Origin: Marinobacter salarius
GTDB taxonomy: Bacteria; Pseudomonadota; Gammaproteobacteria; Pseudomonadales; Oleiphilaceae
Direction: 5' to 3'
Assembly (NCBI GenBank): GCA_000831005.1
Contig: CP007152.1
Coordinates: forward strand, 2,046,001 to 2,110,000
Length of the DNA stretch: 64,000 bases
The notes under the pieces were generated by a model. That model was not told the origin of the DNA and made no database searches. It saw only the letters and a program-made list of their open reading frames with translations. Below, in pieces: positions 8,805 through 18,369 of this stretch. The translations under genes and the position numbers were made by a program. Positions within the stretch are counted from its first letter, which is position 1. Each line of letters opens with the position of its first letter.

Positions 8805-9312
8805 CGACGATAAGAAAGACGAGCAGGAACTCAGCGAAGACGAGAAGCTTGCCGCCGAGTGGGAATCCGCCATGGAAGAGTCGGGGGATGCCGACGAAGA
8901 TGGCCGCGAGGACGAATGGGCTGCGGCCATGGCAGAGGCTGGAGAAACCGACGACGATGACGGCAGCGACGACGCCAAAGATAATGTCCGTGCGGCACCT
9001 ATGGAAGAGTTTCCGGAGGGATCGAACTTCAGCCAGGGCACTGGTCCCGCACCGGACCTGGATGTCATCCTCGATATTCCCGTGACCATTTCCATGGAAG
9101 TGGGTAACACCCAGATTCCGATTCGCAACCTGTTGCAGTTGAATCAGGGCTCGGTCATTGAACTGGACCGGCTGGCGGGTGAGCCGCTGGACGTGCTGGT
9201 CAATGGCACCCTGATTGCCCACGGCGAAGTGGTCATGGTGAACGAGAAGTTCGGCATCCGCCTGACGGACGTCATCAGCCCCGGCGAACGCATTAAGCGG
9301 TTGCAGAAATAG
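8797..9312 (+). CDS. fliN: Flagellar motor switch protein FliN
   Basis: FliN forms the base of the C-ring and a docking site for FliH. The product of 171 residues has a long, very acidic N-terminal tail (residues 1 to about 70, including DDDDGSDDAKD) and the C-terminal SpoA domain (LDVILDIPVTISMEVG, VIELDRLAGEPLDVLVNG, FGIRLTDVISPGER). Pseudomonad FliN proteins have a similar N-terminal extension compared with the enteric form. It overlaps fliM by eight bases and is followed by fliO after one base. Confidence 0.96.
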   Translation: MADDDKKDEQELSEDEKLAAEWESAMEESGDADEDGREDEWAAAMAEAGETDDDDGSDDAKDNVRAAPMEEFPEGSNFSQGTGPAPDLDVILDIPVTISMEVGNTQIPIRNLLQLNQGSVIELDRLAGEPLDVLVNGTLIAHGEVVMVNEKFGIRLTDVISPGERIKRLQK

Positions 9313-9313
9313 G

Positions 9314-9793
9314 ATGGTGCGGGTGCATCGTTTTGCTGTCCGTTATGGCGTTCCCGGCATGTTACTGGCGGCCTTTATGCCTGCCTTGACGCGCGCTCAG
9401 GAGCAGGAAGGGCCGGCCCGGGAAGTTGCCAGCGCACCGGATACCGTGGCCACCATGCTGACGCTGGGCGTGGGCCTGCTGGCGGTGATTGCCATTATCT
9501 TTGGTTGTGCCTGGATTGTGCGTCGCATGAGCGGGATGACGGGCGGCAACACCCGGGCTATCAAGGTGGTCTCGGTGATGCCCATGGGCACGCGTGAGCG
9601 GATTGCCCTGGTCGAAGTCGGTGGCAAACAGATTCTGATTGGTGTTACGCCTTCAGCCATTCGCACGTTGCATGTGTTTGATGAACCGGTCGTCAGTGCC
9701 GGTGATCCTGTGTCCAGTGATTTCGCCCGTAAACTCCAAGGCATGATCGGGAAATCCTGGGGCTCCGGTTCTTCATCGAAGGAAGGTTCCTGA
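9314..9793 (+). CDS. fliO: Flagellar biosynthesis protein FliO
   Basis: FliO is a small membrane protein that stabilises FliP during assembly of the export gate. The 159-residue product has an N-terminal hydrophobic, signal-like stretch (GVPGMLLAAFMPALTRA), a membrane segment (MLTLGVGLLAVIAIIFGCAWIV) and the cytoplasmic FliO domain (IKVVSVMPMGTRERIALVEVGGKQILIGVT). It starts one base after the fliN stop, within a tight operon. The assignment is firm from the domain and its place between fliN and fliP. Confidence 0.93.
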   Translation: MVRVHRFAVRYGVPGMLLAAFMPALTRAQEQEGPAREVASAPDTVATMLTLGVGLLAVIAIIFGCAWIVRRMSGMTGGNTRAIKVVSVMPMGTRERIALVEVGGKQILIGVTPSAIRTLHVFDEPVVSAGDPVSSDFARKLQGMIGKSWGSGSSSKEGS

Positions 9794-9794
9794 C

Positions 9795-10558
9795 ATGGCG
9801 GTACCTGTGTCCGGGCGCATCCTGCGTTACTGACCCTTTTCATTCTTACGGCCTGGGCGCCCACTGCGCTGGCGGATATACCCGGTATTCCGGCCTTTAC
9901 GGTAACGCCGGGCGAGGAAGAGGGCGTTCAGGAATACTCCGTATCCCTGCAAATCCTGGCGCTGATGACGGCGCTGACGTTCCTGCCTGCCATGCTGATG
10001 ATGATGACGTCGTTCACCCGCATCATCGTGGTGTTCGCAATCCTGCGTCAGGCTCTTGGGCTGCAGTCCACGCCTTCCAACCAGATCCTTCTCGGCCTGA
10101 CACTGTTCCTGACCATCTTCATCATGAAGCCGGTCCTGGAAGAGGTGAACGAAGTGGCTCTGCAGCCGTACATGCAGGAAGAACTCAGCTCGTTGGAGGC
10201 GGTTGAGCAGGCCAGTCAGCCCTTCCGGAAGTTCATGCTGGCACAAACCCGGGAAAGTGACTTGGGCCTGTTCATGCGTATCGCCGACGAAGAATACGAC
10301 ACCGCTGAAGACGTTTCCTTTTGGGTGCTGCTGCCGGCCTTCGTGACCAGCGAACTGAAAACCGCGTTCCAGATCGGATTCATCCTGTTTATTCCGTTTC
10401 TGATTATCGACATGGTGGTCGCCAGCGTACTGATGGCGATGGGTATGATGATGTTGTCTCCGATCATCATTTCACTACCGTTCAAAATCATGCTGTTTGT
10501 GCTGGTGGACGGCTGGGCCCTGATCATGGGCACGCTGGCCGCCAGTTACGGGATATAG
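9795..10558 (+). CDS. fliP: Flagellar export gate protein FliP (frame broken once)
   Basis: FliP forms the pentameric core of the export gate together with FliQ and FliR. From the ATG at 9795 the frame soon ends. Restoring one C near 9811 gives [19 protein letters not shown], a signal peptide, followed by [14 protein letters not shown] and the membrane domain ([40 protein letters not shown]). The repaired protein has about 254 residues, the normal size. Other translation starts inside the ORF would lose the signal peptide and are unlikely. fliQ follows after 13 bases. Confidence 0.92.
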
Positions 10559-10571
10559 GGGAGAGCCGACC

Positions 10572-10841
10572 ATGACACCCGAAACCGTTATCGACATTCT
10601 GCGTGAAGCTCTGTGGATGATCGTGCTGTTGGCAAGCCTGATTATTGGGCCAGGCCTGGTGATTGGTCTTGTGGTCAGTACCTTCCAGGCCGCCACCCAG
10701 ATCAACGAACAGACCCTCAGCTTCCTGCCCCGGCTGCTGGTGACACTGATCACCATTATCGTTGCTGGTCCGTGGATGCTGACCCAGCTCCTTGATCATG
10801 CAAACCGGCTGATCACCAGCATTCCTTACCTGATCGGCTGA
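10572..10841 (+). CDS. fliQ: Flagellar export gate protein FliQ
   Basis: FliQ is an 89-residue protein with two membrane helices that packs around the FliP-FliR core of the export gate. The typical motifs are present: TPETVIDILREALW at the start, IIGPGLVIGLVVSTFQAATQINEQTL in the middle and FLPRLLVTLITIIVAGPWM. A GGGGAGAG ribosome-binding site lies just before the ATG. It is flanked closely by fliP and fliR. Confidence 0.97.
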   Translation: MTPETVIDILREALWMIVLLASLIIGPGLVIGLVVSTFQAATQINEQTLSFLPRLLVTLITIIVAGPWMLTQLLDHANRLITSIPYLIG

Positions 10842-10847
10842 CCCGGC

Positions 10848-11627
10848 ATGCCCACGGAGATATCAGCCGACCTGATCAACCAGTGGGTAGGTCAACACCT
10901 GTGGCCGCTGTTCCGGCTGGCCAGCTTCATGATGGTCATTCCCTTTATCGGCACCCAGCTTGTCCCGGCACGGGTTCGTTTAGGGCTCGCTCTTATTATC
11001 ACTATCCTGGTAGTGCCCATGATCCCGCCCGTGCCCCAGGTGGATGCATTCAGTGCTGACGGGGTTGTGATCACCTTGCAGCAGATCCTCATCGGTGTGG
11101 GTATGGGGTTTGCCCTGACGGCCCTGTTCCAGCTGTTTGTTGTGGCCGGCCAGATGATCGCCATGCAAATGGGGCTTGGTTTTGCTCCATGGTTGATCCG
11201 GCCAACGGCGTGAGTGTGCCGGTGCTGGCGCAGATCTACACCATCACCATTACTTTGCTGTATCTGGCGATGAACGGGCACCTGGTGGCGTTCGAAGTTT
11301 CATAGAGAGCTTCCGTACCATCCCCATTGGCCTGGAAGGTTTGGGGCAGACTGGTGTGTGGCAGCTTGCCCATCGCATCAGCTGGATATTTGTGTCCGCT
11401 ATATTGCTGGCCCTTCCTGCTGTCACTGCCGTGTTTATCGTGAATATTTCCTTTGGGGTTATGACACGTGCTGCTCCCCAGATGAACATTTTTGCCCTGG
11501 GTTTTCCGATTGGCTGATTTTTGGATTATTTGCCATATGGGTGCTGCACGCCAATTTTCTGCCACATTTCGAGCAGTACACCCGGGAGACGTTTGAGTTC
11601 ATGCGCAACCTGCAAGGGCAGCCTTAG
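10848..11627 (+). CDS. fliR: Flagellar export gate protein FliR (frame broken three times)
   Basis: FliR completes the FliPQR export gate. The frame breaks near 11187 (lost T; GLGFASMVDPANGVSVPVLAQ), near 11298 (lost T in a T-run; VAFEVFIESFRTIPIG) and near 11514 (lost C; FPIGLIFGLFAIWVL). The joined sequence gives about 260 residues with six or so membrane segments and the usual C-terminal FEQYTRETFEFM, a normal FliR. Three independent breaks in a 780-base gene, all repaired by one base in a short run, are strong evidence for poor base calling in this region. flhB follows after 15 bases. Confidence 0.9.
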
Positions 11628-11642
11628 TAGCGACGGAAAACC

Positions 11643-12779
11643 ATGGCCGAAGAAAACGACAACAGCCAGGAAAAAACCGAAGAGGCCACCCCCCGAAGGC
11701 TTGAGAAAGCCAGGGAGGACGGCCAGACTGCGCGTTCCAAGGAACTGGCGACCATGGCTGTTCTGTTGGCTGGTGCCGGCGGCCTGCTGATGTTTGGCGC
11801 GTCAATGGGCGCTTCCCTGGAAAGTATCATGCGCGACAGCTTCGTGTTGGAGCGCTCCGCCATCTTCGACACCCGGCATATGAGCGTCCAGCTGATTGCC
11901 TCCACCAAGGAGGCCGCCCTGTCCCTGGCGCCCTTGCTGATCCTCTTGCTCGTCGCTGCAGTCGCGGGCTCGATTGGTATTGGTGGTCTGCTGGTCAGCG
12001 GAAAAGCCATCGCCCCCAAGCTCAATAGAATGGACCCTCTCAAAGGTCTCAAGCGCATGTTCTCCATGCGTTCGCTGATTGAACTGGTCAAAGCCATCTT
12101 GAAAGTCGGCCTGGTGATGGCGGTAGCGATCCTGATATTGAACCTGCGTACGGATGACCTGCTTAGCATCGCTGAAGAGCCTGCGAGATCGGCCATGGAG
12201 CATGTTGTGTGGACCATGGCCTGGAGTTTTTTCATCCTTGCCTGTGCCACCATCGTCATTGCCGCGATCGACGTGCCGTTCCAGATCTTTGATCACCAGA
12301 AAAAGCTGCGCATGACCAAGCAGGAGGTGAAAGACGAATACAAGGATACGGAAGGCAAGCCGGAAGTGAAGGGCAAGATCCGTCAGTTGCAGCGTGAGAT
12401 GGCTCAGCGTCGGATGATGCAGGATGTCCCGGGCGCGGATGTGGTGATCACTAACCCGACGCATTATGCGGTGGCGTTGAAGTACGATCAAAAGAAGATG
12501 GCGGCGCCGATTGTGGTGGCGAAAGGGTCGGACGAAACGGCTTTCAAGATCATGGAGATTGCCCGCGAGAACAAGGTGGAGATTCTCCGCACGCCGCCTT
12601 TGGCGCGGGCGGTTTACCACAACACTGACATCGGGGGTGAAATCCCGGATGGTCTGTACATGGCGATCGCCCAGGTGCTTGCCTATGTGTTCCAGCTTCG
12701 TCAATTCCGTAAGGGACGGGGCGAGAAGCCCCAGATGCCGAAGTTTCCGATTCCTTCGGATTTGCGGCGCGATGTTTAG
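11643..12779 (+). CDS. flhB: Flagellar export switch protein FlhB
   Basis: FlhB is the export gate component whose cytoplasmic domain self-cleaves at NPTH and switches substrate specificity upon FliK contact. The 378-residue product has the conserved head (EKTEEATPRRLEKAREDGQ), four membrane segments, and VVITNPTHYAVALKYD at about residue 270, with the cleavable NPTH intact. The frame is unbroken. It ends the fliL operon; the next feature is a 379-base gap with inverted repeats. A stand-alone copy of its C-terminal part is at 30489-30791. Confidence 0.97.
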   Translation: MAEENDNSQEKTEEATPRRLEKAREDGQTARSKELATMAVLLAGAGGLLMFGASMGASLESIMRDSFVLERSAIFDTRHMSVQLIASTKEAALSLAPLLILLLVAAVAGSIGIGGLLVSGKAIAPKLNRMDPLKGLKRMFSMRSLIELVKAILKVGLVMAVAILILNLRTDDLLSIAEEPARSAMEHVVWTMAWSFFILACATIVIAAIDVPFQIFDHQKKLRMTKQEVKDEYKDTEGKPEVKGKIRQLQREMAQRRMMQDVPGADVVITNPTHYAVALKYDQKKMAAPIVVAKGSDETAFKIMEIARENKVEILRTPPLARAVYHNTDIGGEIPDGLYMAIAQVLAYVFQLRQFRKGRGEKPQMPKFPIPSDLRRDV

Positions 12780-12834
12780 CTTAGTGCTGGCCTGCTGTCC
12801 TTTGCCTGCTGCCTAGCCTGATGGTTTGGGGGAG

Positions 12835-12946
12835 GTGGCTCTGCGGGTGGGCTGCCCAAAACACGCTCCTTCGGCACATCCATGTGACGCTTGGACTCCG
12901 CCATCCATGGCTCCGTACAGTTCTGGGCAGCCACCCGCAGAGCCAC
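12835..12946. repeat. Palindromic intergenic element 1
   Basis: The 24-base arm at 12835-12858 (starts GTGGCTCTGCGGGTGG) is the reverse complement of the 23-base arm at 12924-12946 apart from one extra G. About 65 bases lie between, including CCATCCATGG. The structure resembles dispersed intergenic palindromes of marine gammaproteobacteria, but copy number cannot be judged here. It lies just after flhB. Confidence 0.65.
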
Positions 12947-12959
12947 TTCTGTCATCACA

Positions 12960-13006
12960 GATATCGCAATAGGACCAATCTGATTACTTACTTTGCTTGC
13001 GATATC
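12960..13006. repeat. 10-bp perfect inverted repeat between the two larger elements
   Basis: GATATCGCAA (12960-12969) pairs perfectly with TTGCGATATC (12997-13006), with a 27-base loop. It sits between two longer palindromic elements, all in the gap between the convergent flhB and methyltransferase genes. Confidence 0.55.
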
Positions 13007-13020
13007 GATGTTGCCCGAGA

Positions 13021-13127
13021 GGGTGTGGGGAAGGGACTCCCAAAAACGTGGAGCGCCATGGATGGCGCGACCGAGCCCTACAGGGACGTATTCACGGGCG
13101 TTTTTTGGGAGTCCCTTTCGCACACCC
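13021..13127. repeat. Palindromic intergenic element 2
   Basis: The arm at 13021-13048 (starts GGGTGTGGGGAAGGGACTCC) pairs with 13099-13127 over about 28 bases with two mismatches and one length difference. Inside it is a second perfect palindrome, GCGCCAT/ATGGCGC, at 13053-13068. The right arm contains a T6 run, so a bidirectional terminator for the two convergent genes is possible. No coding content is supported; an ORF that reads through on the minus strand is explained by the repeats. Confidence 0.65.
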
Positions 13128-13158
13128 GCTAACGCCAAACCGGAAGGCTGAAAGCAGG

Positions 13159-14034
13159 TTACACCGAGGCCTCAATAACCCGAACCATAGGATCACGGCG
13201 GCTCTCCGGAATTGGGAGTTGGCCGTAGAGGTCAGCAGGGTTGTGGACGGTAACGGAGGGAAAGCCGCAAGCACCGAAGTGCTCAGCCGCTTGTTGGTCG
13301 TCCAGGAAATGGAAGCTGACATCACTGCGGGTAACGGTGCTTAGTAGTCCGCCGAGGGATTTCAGGGCACCGCGTAACAGCGGCTGGTTAGGCATCAGGT
13401 AGCTATCGGACAGATAGACCGAACCCGGGCGCTGTTGCAGCAGTGCCGCCAGGCGTTTCCAGAATTCGGAAATAACCGGCAAGGAAAAATAACTGGTCAG
13501 TCCTTCGGTGACGACAACCACCGGTTCTTTGCTGTCGAACGCTCTCGCGAAAACCGCCTCCAGTGTCTGTTCACCGGATTCCGCCAGGATATCGATGGGC
13601 ATTACCTGATGGTGATCGCCCAGGCGGCCGGATACCAGGAGTCGTGCGGCTTTTTTGGTGGCCATGTCAGGGAGGTCGGCTTCCACCATATGGAGGTGTG
13701 GGTGCTTTTCCCGCAAGCGGATGCCCCTTGGAGACATTCCGCAGGCAATTTCCAGAACCTGGGTGACGCCACGTTCGAGGGCCTGTTCTATCAGGTGATC
13801 GATGATCATGTGGCGCTGCAGCAGGAAGGTGCGGATGTTGCCGCCGATGAGTGTTTTGCTGCCGACCTCGAAGGGCGTCATCAGGTGATACAGCCAGCGC
13901 CCCTGATCCGTCGCAAGCACGTCGTCGGAAAGGCCGTACCGGTGCCATACGGCACCGGTATAGAGGGCGGTAAAGCTGATGCCGGAGCTGTCAGCCATTT
14001 TCATGGGTCGGCCGTCAGTGGGTGTCTTTCTCAT
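13159..14034 (-). CDS. Class I SAM-dependent methyltransferase, leucine carboxyl methyltransferase (LCM)-like
   Basis: A 291-residue protein with a class I methyltransferase glycine motif, VLEIACGMSPRGIRL (about residues 92-106), an acidic end of strand 2 (HMVEADLPDM) and a later VVVVTEGLTSYF motif typical of the LCM/Ppm1-like bacterial group. The substrate cannot be read from sequence. The start at 14034 overlaps the uraA end by 20 bases and has AAGGA upstream; an alternative ATG at 14004 would avoid the overlap. It is transcribed with upp-uraA and converges on flhB. The family call is fairly sure, the role unknown. Confidence 0.75.
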   Translation of the reverse strand: MRKTPTDGRPMKMADSSGISFTALYTGAVWHRYGLSDDVLATDQGRWLYHLMTPFEVGSKTLIGGNIRTFLLQRHMIIDHLIEQALERGVTQVLEIACGMSPRGIRLREKHPHLHMVEADLPDMATKKAARLLVSGRLGDHHQVMPIDILAESGEQTLEAVFARAFDSKEPVVVVTEGLTSYFSLPVISEFWKRLAALLQQRPGSVYLSDSYLMPNQPLLRGALKSLGGLLSTVTRSDVSFHFLDDQQAAEHFGACGFPSVTVHNPADLYGQLPIPESRRDPMVRVIEASV

Positions 14035-15270
14035 GAATCCTTGCGCCCCATGCTTCGCCTTTGCCTGGCAGGATCAGGTTGAGGGCTATGGCAACCACCG
14101 CGCAAAGGGCGATGCCCTCCAGGTTACCAATCGCCATGCCACCAATCCCGAAGACCAGAGTGACGGCAACGATGACCAGGTTGCGTGCCTGCGACAGGTC
14201 GACCTGGTGACGAATCAGGGTATTCAGACCGACAACGGCAATAGAGCCGAACAGCAGGCACAGGATGCCGCCCATCACCGGCGCGGGATGGTTTGCAGTG
14301 CTGCGCCGAACTTGCCGATGAACGCCAGCACGATGGCAATGCACGCCGCCCAGATCATGACTTTGGGATTAAAGTTCTTGGTCAGCACCACCGCGCCCGT
14401 AACCTCTGAATAGGTGGTGTTGGGTGGGCCACCAAGGGCTGAGGCAGCACTGGTGGCAAGGCCATCGCCCAGCAGGGTGCGGTGCAGGCCGGGCTTCTCC
14501 AGATAGTTTTTGCGGGTAACGGTACCGATGGCGAGGATGTCGCCAATGTGTTCAATGGCCGGTGCGATGGCCACGGGAATCATGAACAGGATGGCTGCCC
14601 AGCTGAACTCCGGCGCCACAAAGTTGGGGATGGCGAACCAGGGCGCGTTGGTGATGGGTGACAGGTCCACGATGCCGGCAAAGGCCGACAGAATGTACCC
14701 GACAATAATGCCGAACATGATCGGGATCAGGCGGAAGATGCCGCTGGACCAGACAGCCATAATCACGGTCACGGCCAGGGAGATCATCGCAATCCAGATA
14801 GCGGTGTCGTAGGGCACCAGTTGTTGCGCGCCATCACCGGTGCGGCCAGAAGCCATGTGGACAGCCACCGGCGCCAGGCCAAGGCCGATGACCATGATCA
14901 CCGGACCGATGACCACCGGGGGCAGCAGGCGGGTGATGAAACCGGTACCGCGCAGACGTACCGCGCCACTCAAAATGATATAGAGGATGCCCGCAGCCAT
15001 CAGGCCACCGAGTGTCTCCTCAAGGCCGAAGCGCCCCTTGGCGGCAATGATCGGGGCGATAAAGGCGAAGGATGAAGCCAGGAAAATGGGAATCTGGCCG
15101 CCGGTGACGATGTGGAAAATCAGCGTGCCAATACCGGCAGTGAACAACGCAACGTTGGGGTCGAGGCCGGTAATCAGAGGCATCAGTACCAGTGCGCCAA
15201 AAGCCACCAGCAGCATCTGTGAGCCGGCAATGGCCTGTTTCCAGACCGGGTCGGTGCTATGGTCCTGCAT
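14015..15270 (-). CDS. uraA: Uracil permease of the nucleobase:cation symporter-2 family (frame broken once)
   Basis: An inner-membrane uracil (or uracil-xanthine) symporter with about 12-14 membrane segments. Family motifs are visible: GGPPNTTYSEVTGAV, the QIPIFLASSFAFIAPI segment, and the GDILAIG region near the substrate site. The frame breaks near 14283, where restoring one G gives LQTIPAPVMGGILCLLFG, and the repaired protein has about 418 residues. It starts two bases after the upp stop, with its ribosome-binding site (AAGGAC) inside the end of upp, so upp and uraA form an operon for uracil uptake and salvage. Confidence 0.9.
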
Positions 15271-15272
15271 GA

Positions 15273-15910
15273 TTAAACGTCCTTCTGCTTGGTGCCGAAG
15301 ATTTTGTCGCCGGCGTCGCCAAGCCCCGGAAGGATGTAGCCTTTTTCATTCAGCCTGTCATCGATTGATGCGGTGTAGATCGACACATCTGGATGTTTCT
15401 CCAGCACCTTTTCCACGCCTTCCGGCGCTGCAACCAGAACCAGGGCGCGGATCTCGTTGCTACCGGCTTTCTTCAGCAGGTCGATGGTAGAGATCATGGA
15501 ACCGCCGGTGGCCAGCATGGGGTCGATGATCATCGCCATGCGCTCATCCAGTTCGCCTACCAGCTTTTCAAGATAGGTGCTGGCTTCCAGGGTTTCCTCG
15601 TTGCGTACCTGGCCCACGACGCTTACCCGGGCACCAGGAATCAGGGTGAGCACGCCGTCCAGCATACCGAGGCCGGCCCGCAGGATTGGCACGATGGTGA
15701 TTTTCTTGCCCTGGATCTGTTCAATTTCCACCGGGCCCGCCCAGCCTTCAATAGTTTTCTTCTGCAGCGAGAAGTCTTTGGTGGCTCGTACGTCAACAGG
15801 GCACCGACTTCCTGAGCCAGCTCCCGGAAATTCTTGGTGCTGATGTCTGAGCGGCGCATCAGGCCGAGTTTATGGCGGATAAGGGGGTGCTTGACCTCGT
15901 GAATTGGCAT
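15273..15910 (-). CDS. upp: Uracil phosphoribosyltransferase (frame broken once)
   Basis: Upp makes UMP from uracil and PRPP. The N-terminus ([20 protein letters not shown]) and the PRPP-binding region ([19 protein letters not shown]) are clear, as is the C-terminal [13 protein letters not shown]. The ATG at 15910 follows AAGGTGAG. The frame breaks near 15787; one restored G gives [15 protein letters not shown] and a product of about 212 residues, as usual. It is the first gene of a minus-strand upp-uraA-methyltransferase unit and is divergent from flhA. Confidence 0.93.
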
Positions 15911-16035
15911 GGGCTCACCTTTGCGTCTGGGTCGATGATGTGGTTGTGGGCGCAGTAAAGACGCCAGCAAATGGCGCAAGGATACCGTATCTTGCCGAGT
16001 CCGTCAGGCGCGGTGACAAGAAAAGCCGTAAGGGG

Positions 16036-16050
16036 TGGTACGGATCTTGC
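16036..16050 (+). promoter_or_regulatory. Sigma-54 promoter upstream of flhA
   Basis: TGGTACGGATCTTGC has GG at 16037-16038 and GC at 16049-16050, GG-N10-GC, and is the best match to the TGGCACG-N4-TTGC consensus in this window. It lies 86 bases before the flhA ATG. The 225-base upp/flhA gap should also hold the upp promoter, which I could not place. Confidence 0.78.
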
Positions 16051-16135
16051 GAATACCCCGTCAAACGATGCGTCTGCGTCAAAAAAACGACCCGCACACC
16101 CCTGCGGTTAACCGCCAATCGGAGAGTTTCCCGGC

Positions 16136-18309
16136 ATGGACCGAGCGCTAGTCCTCAATAATGTCAAATCCCTGACGCGGGGTAATATCGGCATTCCCGT
16201 GATGTTGATGGGATTGCTGGGCATGATGATTCTGCCCATGCCGGCGTTCATGCTGGACGTTTTCTTTACCTTCAACATCACCTTGTCGATCGTGATCCTG
16301 TTGGTGTGTGTCTACGCCTTGCGGCCGATGGAGTTTGCCTCCTTCCCGACCGTTTTGTTGGTGGCAACACTGTTGAGGCTGGCGCTCAACGTTGCCTCCA
16401 CGCGGATTGTTCTGCTCAACGGCCATGAGGGCGGTGATGCGGCCGGTAAGGTGATCGAATCGTTCGGCGCGGTCCTCATCGGCGGTAACTACGCGGTTGG
16501 CCTGGTGGTCTTCGCCATTCTCATGATCATCAACTTCCTGGTGGTCACCAAAGGTGCCGGCCGGGTGTCGGAAGTTAGCGCGCGTTTCACCCTGGATGCC
16601 ATGCCGGGTAAGCAGATGGCTATCGATGCCGACCTTAATGCCGGTCTTATCAACCAGGAAGAAGCCAAGCATCGCCGGGCTGAAATCGCCCAGGAGGCCG
16701 ATTTCTACGGCTCCATGGACGGCGCCAGTAAATTTGTCAAGGGCGACGCCATTGCCGGCCTGTTGATCCTGGCCATCAACCTGATCGGTGGCATTGCCAT
16801 CGGTATGCTTCAGCACAGTCTCGATTTTGGTACCGCTACACAGAACTATGCACTACTGACCATTGGTGACGGCCTAGTGGCACAGATTCCGTCACTGCTG
16901 CTGTCGACGTCTGCAGCGATCATGGTTACCCGGGTAACGTCCAGCCAGGACATGGGCGGGCAGATACTGCAACAAATGTTCAACGCTCCCAAGGCGCTGG
17001 GTATCGCTGCCGTTATCCTCATCATCCTTGGCCTGATTCCTGGCATGCCGCACGTGGCATTCCTTGGTCTGGGCGCGATTGCCGGTGGTATTGCCTGGTA
17101 CATATGGCAACAGGAGCGCCAGACCGTTGAGGAAGATGGTGTGTTCCCGGTCCGGGGCGGTGGTGCCCGTCCGGCAGGCCCGGGGCGCGACCTGCCGCCC
17201 GGTGGTGAGGGCGGTGAACACAGTGCCCAGCTGCCGCCGCCGGGGGAAACCCGGGAACTCGGTTGGGACGATGTGGCCACCGTGGATGTCGTGGGCCTGG
17301 AGGTGGGCTATCGCCTGATTCCCCTGGTGGATAAGTCCCAGGGTGGTCAGCTTCTCAGCCGCATCAAGGGCGTTCGCAAAAAGCTCTCACAGGATCTGGG
17401 CTTCCTGATGCCTTCGGTCCATATTCGCGACAACCTCGACCTGATGCCCAATGTTTATCGCATCACCCTGATGGGGGTGACCATTGCCGAGGCAGAAATC
17501 CATCCGGACCGTGAACTGGCGATAGACCCAGGTCAGGTGTTCGGCAAGATCGAGGGGATAGAGGGCAAAGACCCCGCCTTTGGCCTGGACGCCAGTTGGA
17601 TCGAACCGGACAAGAAAGACCAGGCACAGACCCTCGGTTATACCGTCGTGGACGCCAGTACCGTAGTGGCAACACACCTCAACCAGATCCTCCAGAAACA
17701 CGCCCACGAACTGCTTGGCCATGAGGAAGTCCAGAAGTGGCTGGAACAGCTCGAGAAAGTATCTCCAAAGCTGGCGGAAGAACTGGTACCCACCACCATT
17801 TCCATCAGCCTGCTGCTGAAGGTGCTGCAGAACCTGCTGAAAGAGGAAGTGCCGATCCGTGACATGCGCTCTATTGCCGAAGCGATCGTGAACGTTCATC
17901 CGAAGAGCCAGGACCCGAAGCTGCTGACACGGTTGCCCGCCAGTCACTGCGCCGGATGATTGTCCAGAGTATCTGTGGCAACGACACAGAGATCCCGGTG
18001 ATCACTCTGGATCCAGACTTGGAACAGTTATTGCTGAAGTCCATGCAGCAGAGTCAACAATCCGGCGGTCAGGAAGACATCGGGCTGGTGCTGGAGCCAA
18101 ATATGGTTGAGAAGCTTCAGAGGTCGCTCCAGGACAGCGTTCAGCGCCAGGAGATGTTGGGCAAGCCGGCGATTCTATTGGTTTCAGGGCCCTTGCGCCC
18201 GGTACTGGCGAAGTTTGCCAGCTACGGAGTAGAGCGTCTGCATGTACTGTCGTACCAGGAAATTCCGGATAACAAACAGATCACTATTGTCGCATCCGTC
18301 GGTCAGTAA
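16136..18309 (+). CDS. flhA: Flagellar export protein FlhA (frame broken once)
   Basis: FlhA forms the nonameric ring of the export apparatus and receives chaperone-substrate complexes. About eight membrane segments fill the first half, with the FHIPEP-type region (FPTVLLVATLLRLALNVASTR, ADLNAGLINQEEAKHRR), then a proline/glycine-rich linker and the cytoplasmic domain (GVTIAEAEIHPDRELAIDPG). The ATG at 16136 follows GGAGAG. The frame breaks near 17927: one restored base gives KLLDTVARQSLRRMIVQS and about 724 residues. The C-terminus ends in KQITIVASVGQ. It is preceded by a good sigma-54 promoter match. Confidence 0.94.
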
Positions 18310-18369
18310 AGGCCGCGGCTGGAAAGGCGGAAGGCGCTGGAAAGCGCTGACCGGGGAGGAAGCATCATT

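Noticed and set aside
458..12779. Pseudogene decay of the flagellar operon
   Set aside because: Coding conservation is complete on both sides of each break, the same errors occur in housekeeping genes such as upp and gdhB, and intact genes are interspersed.
12776..13138. 120-residue minus-strand ORF in the flhB downstream gap
   Set aside because: It is fully explained by the palindromic repeats; its sequence has no protein-like features and it overlaps the flhB stop.
18310..18369. Sigma-54 promoter before flhF
   Set aside because: The GGCTGGAAAGGC region lacks GG-N10-GC spacing with TTGC, and the 60-base gap suggests co-transcription with flhA.
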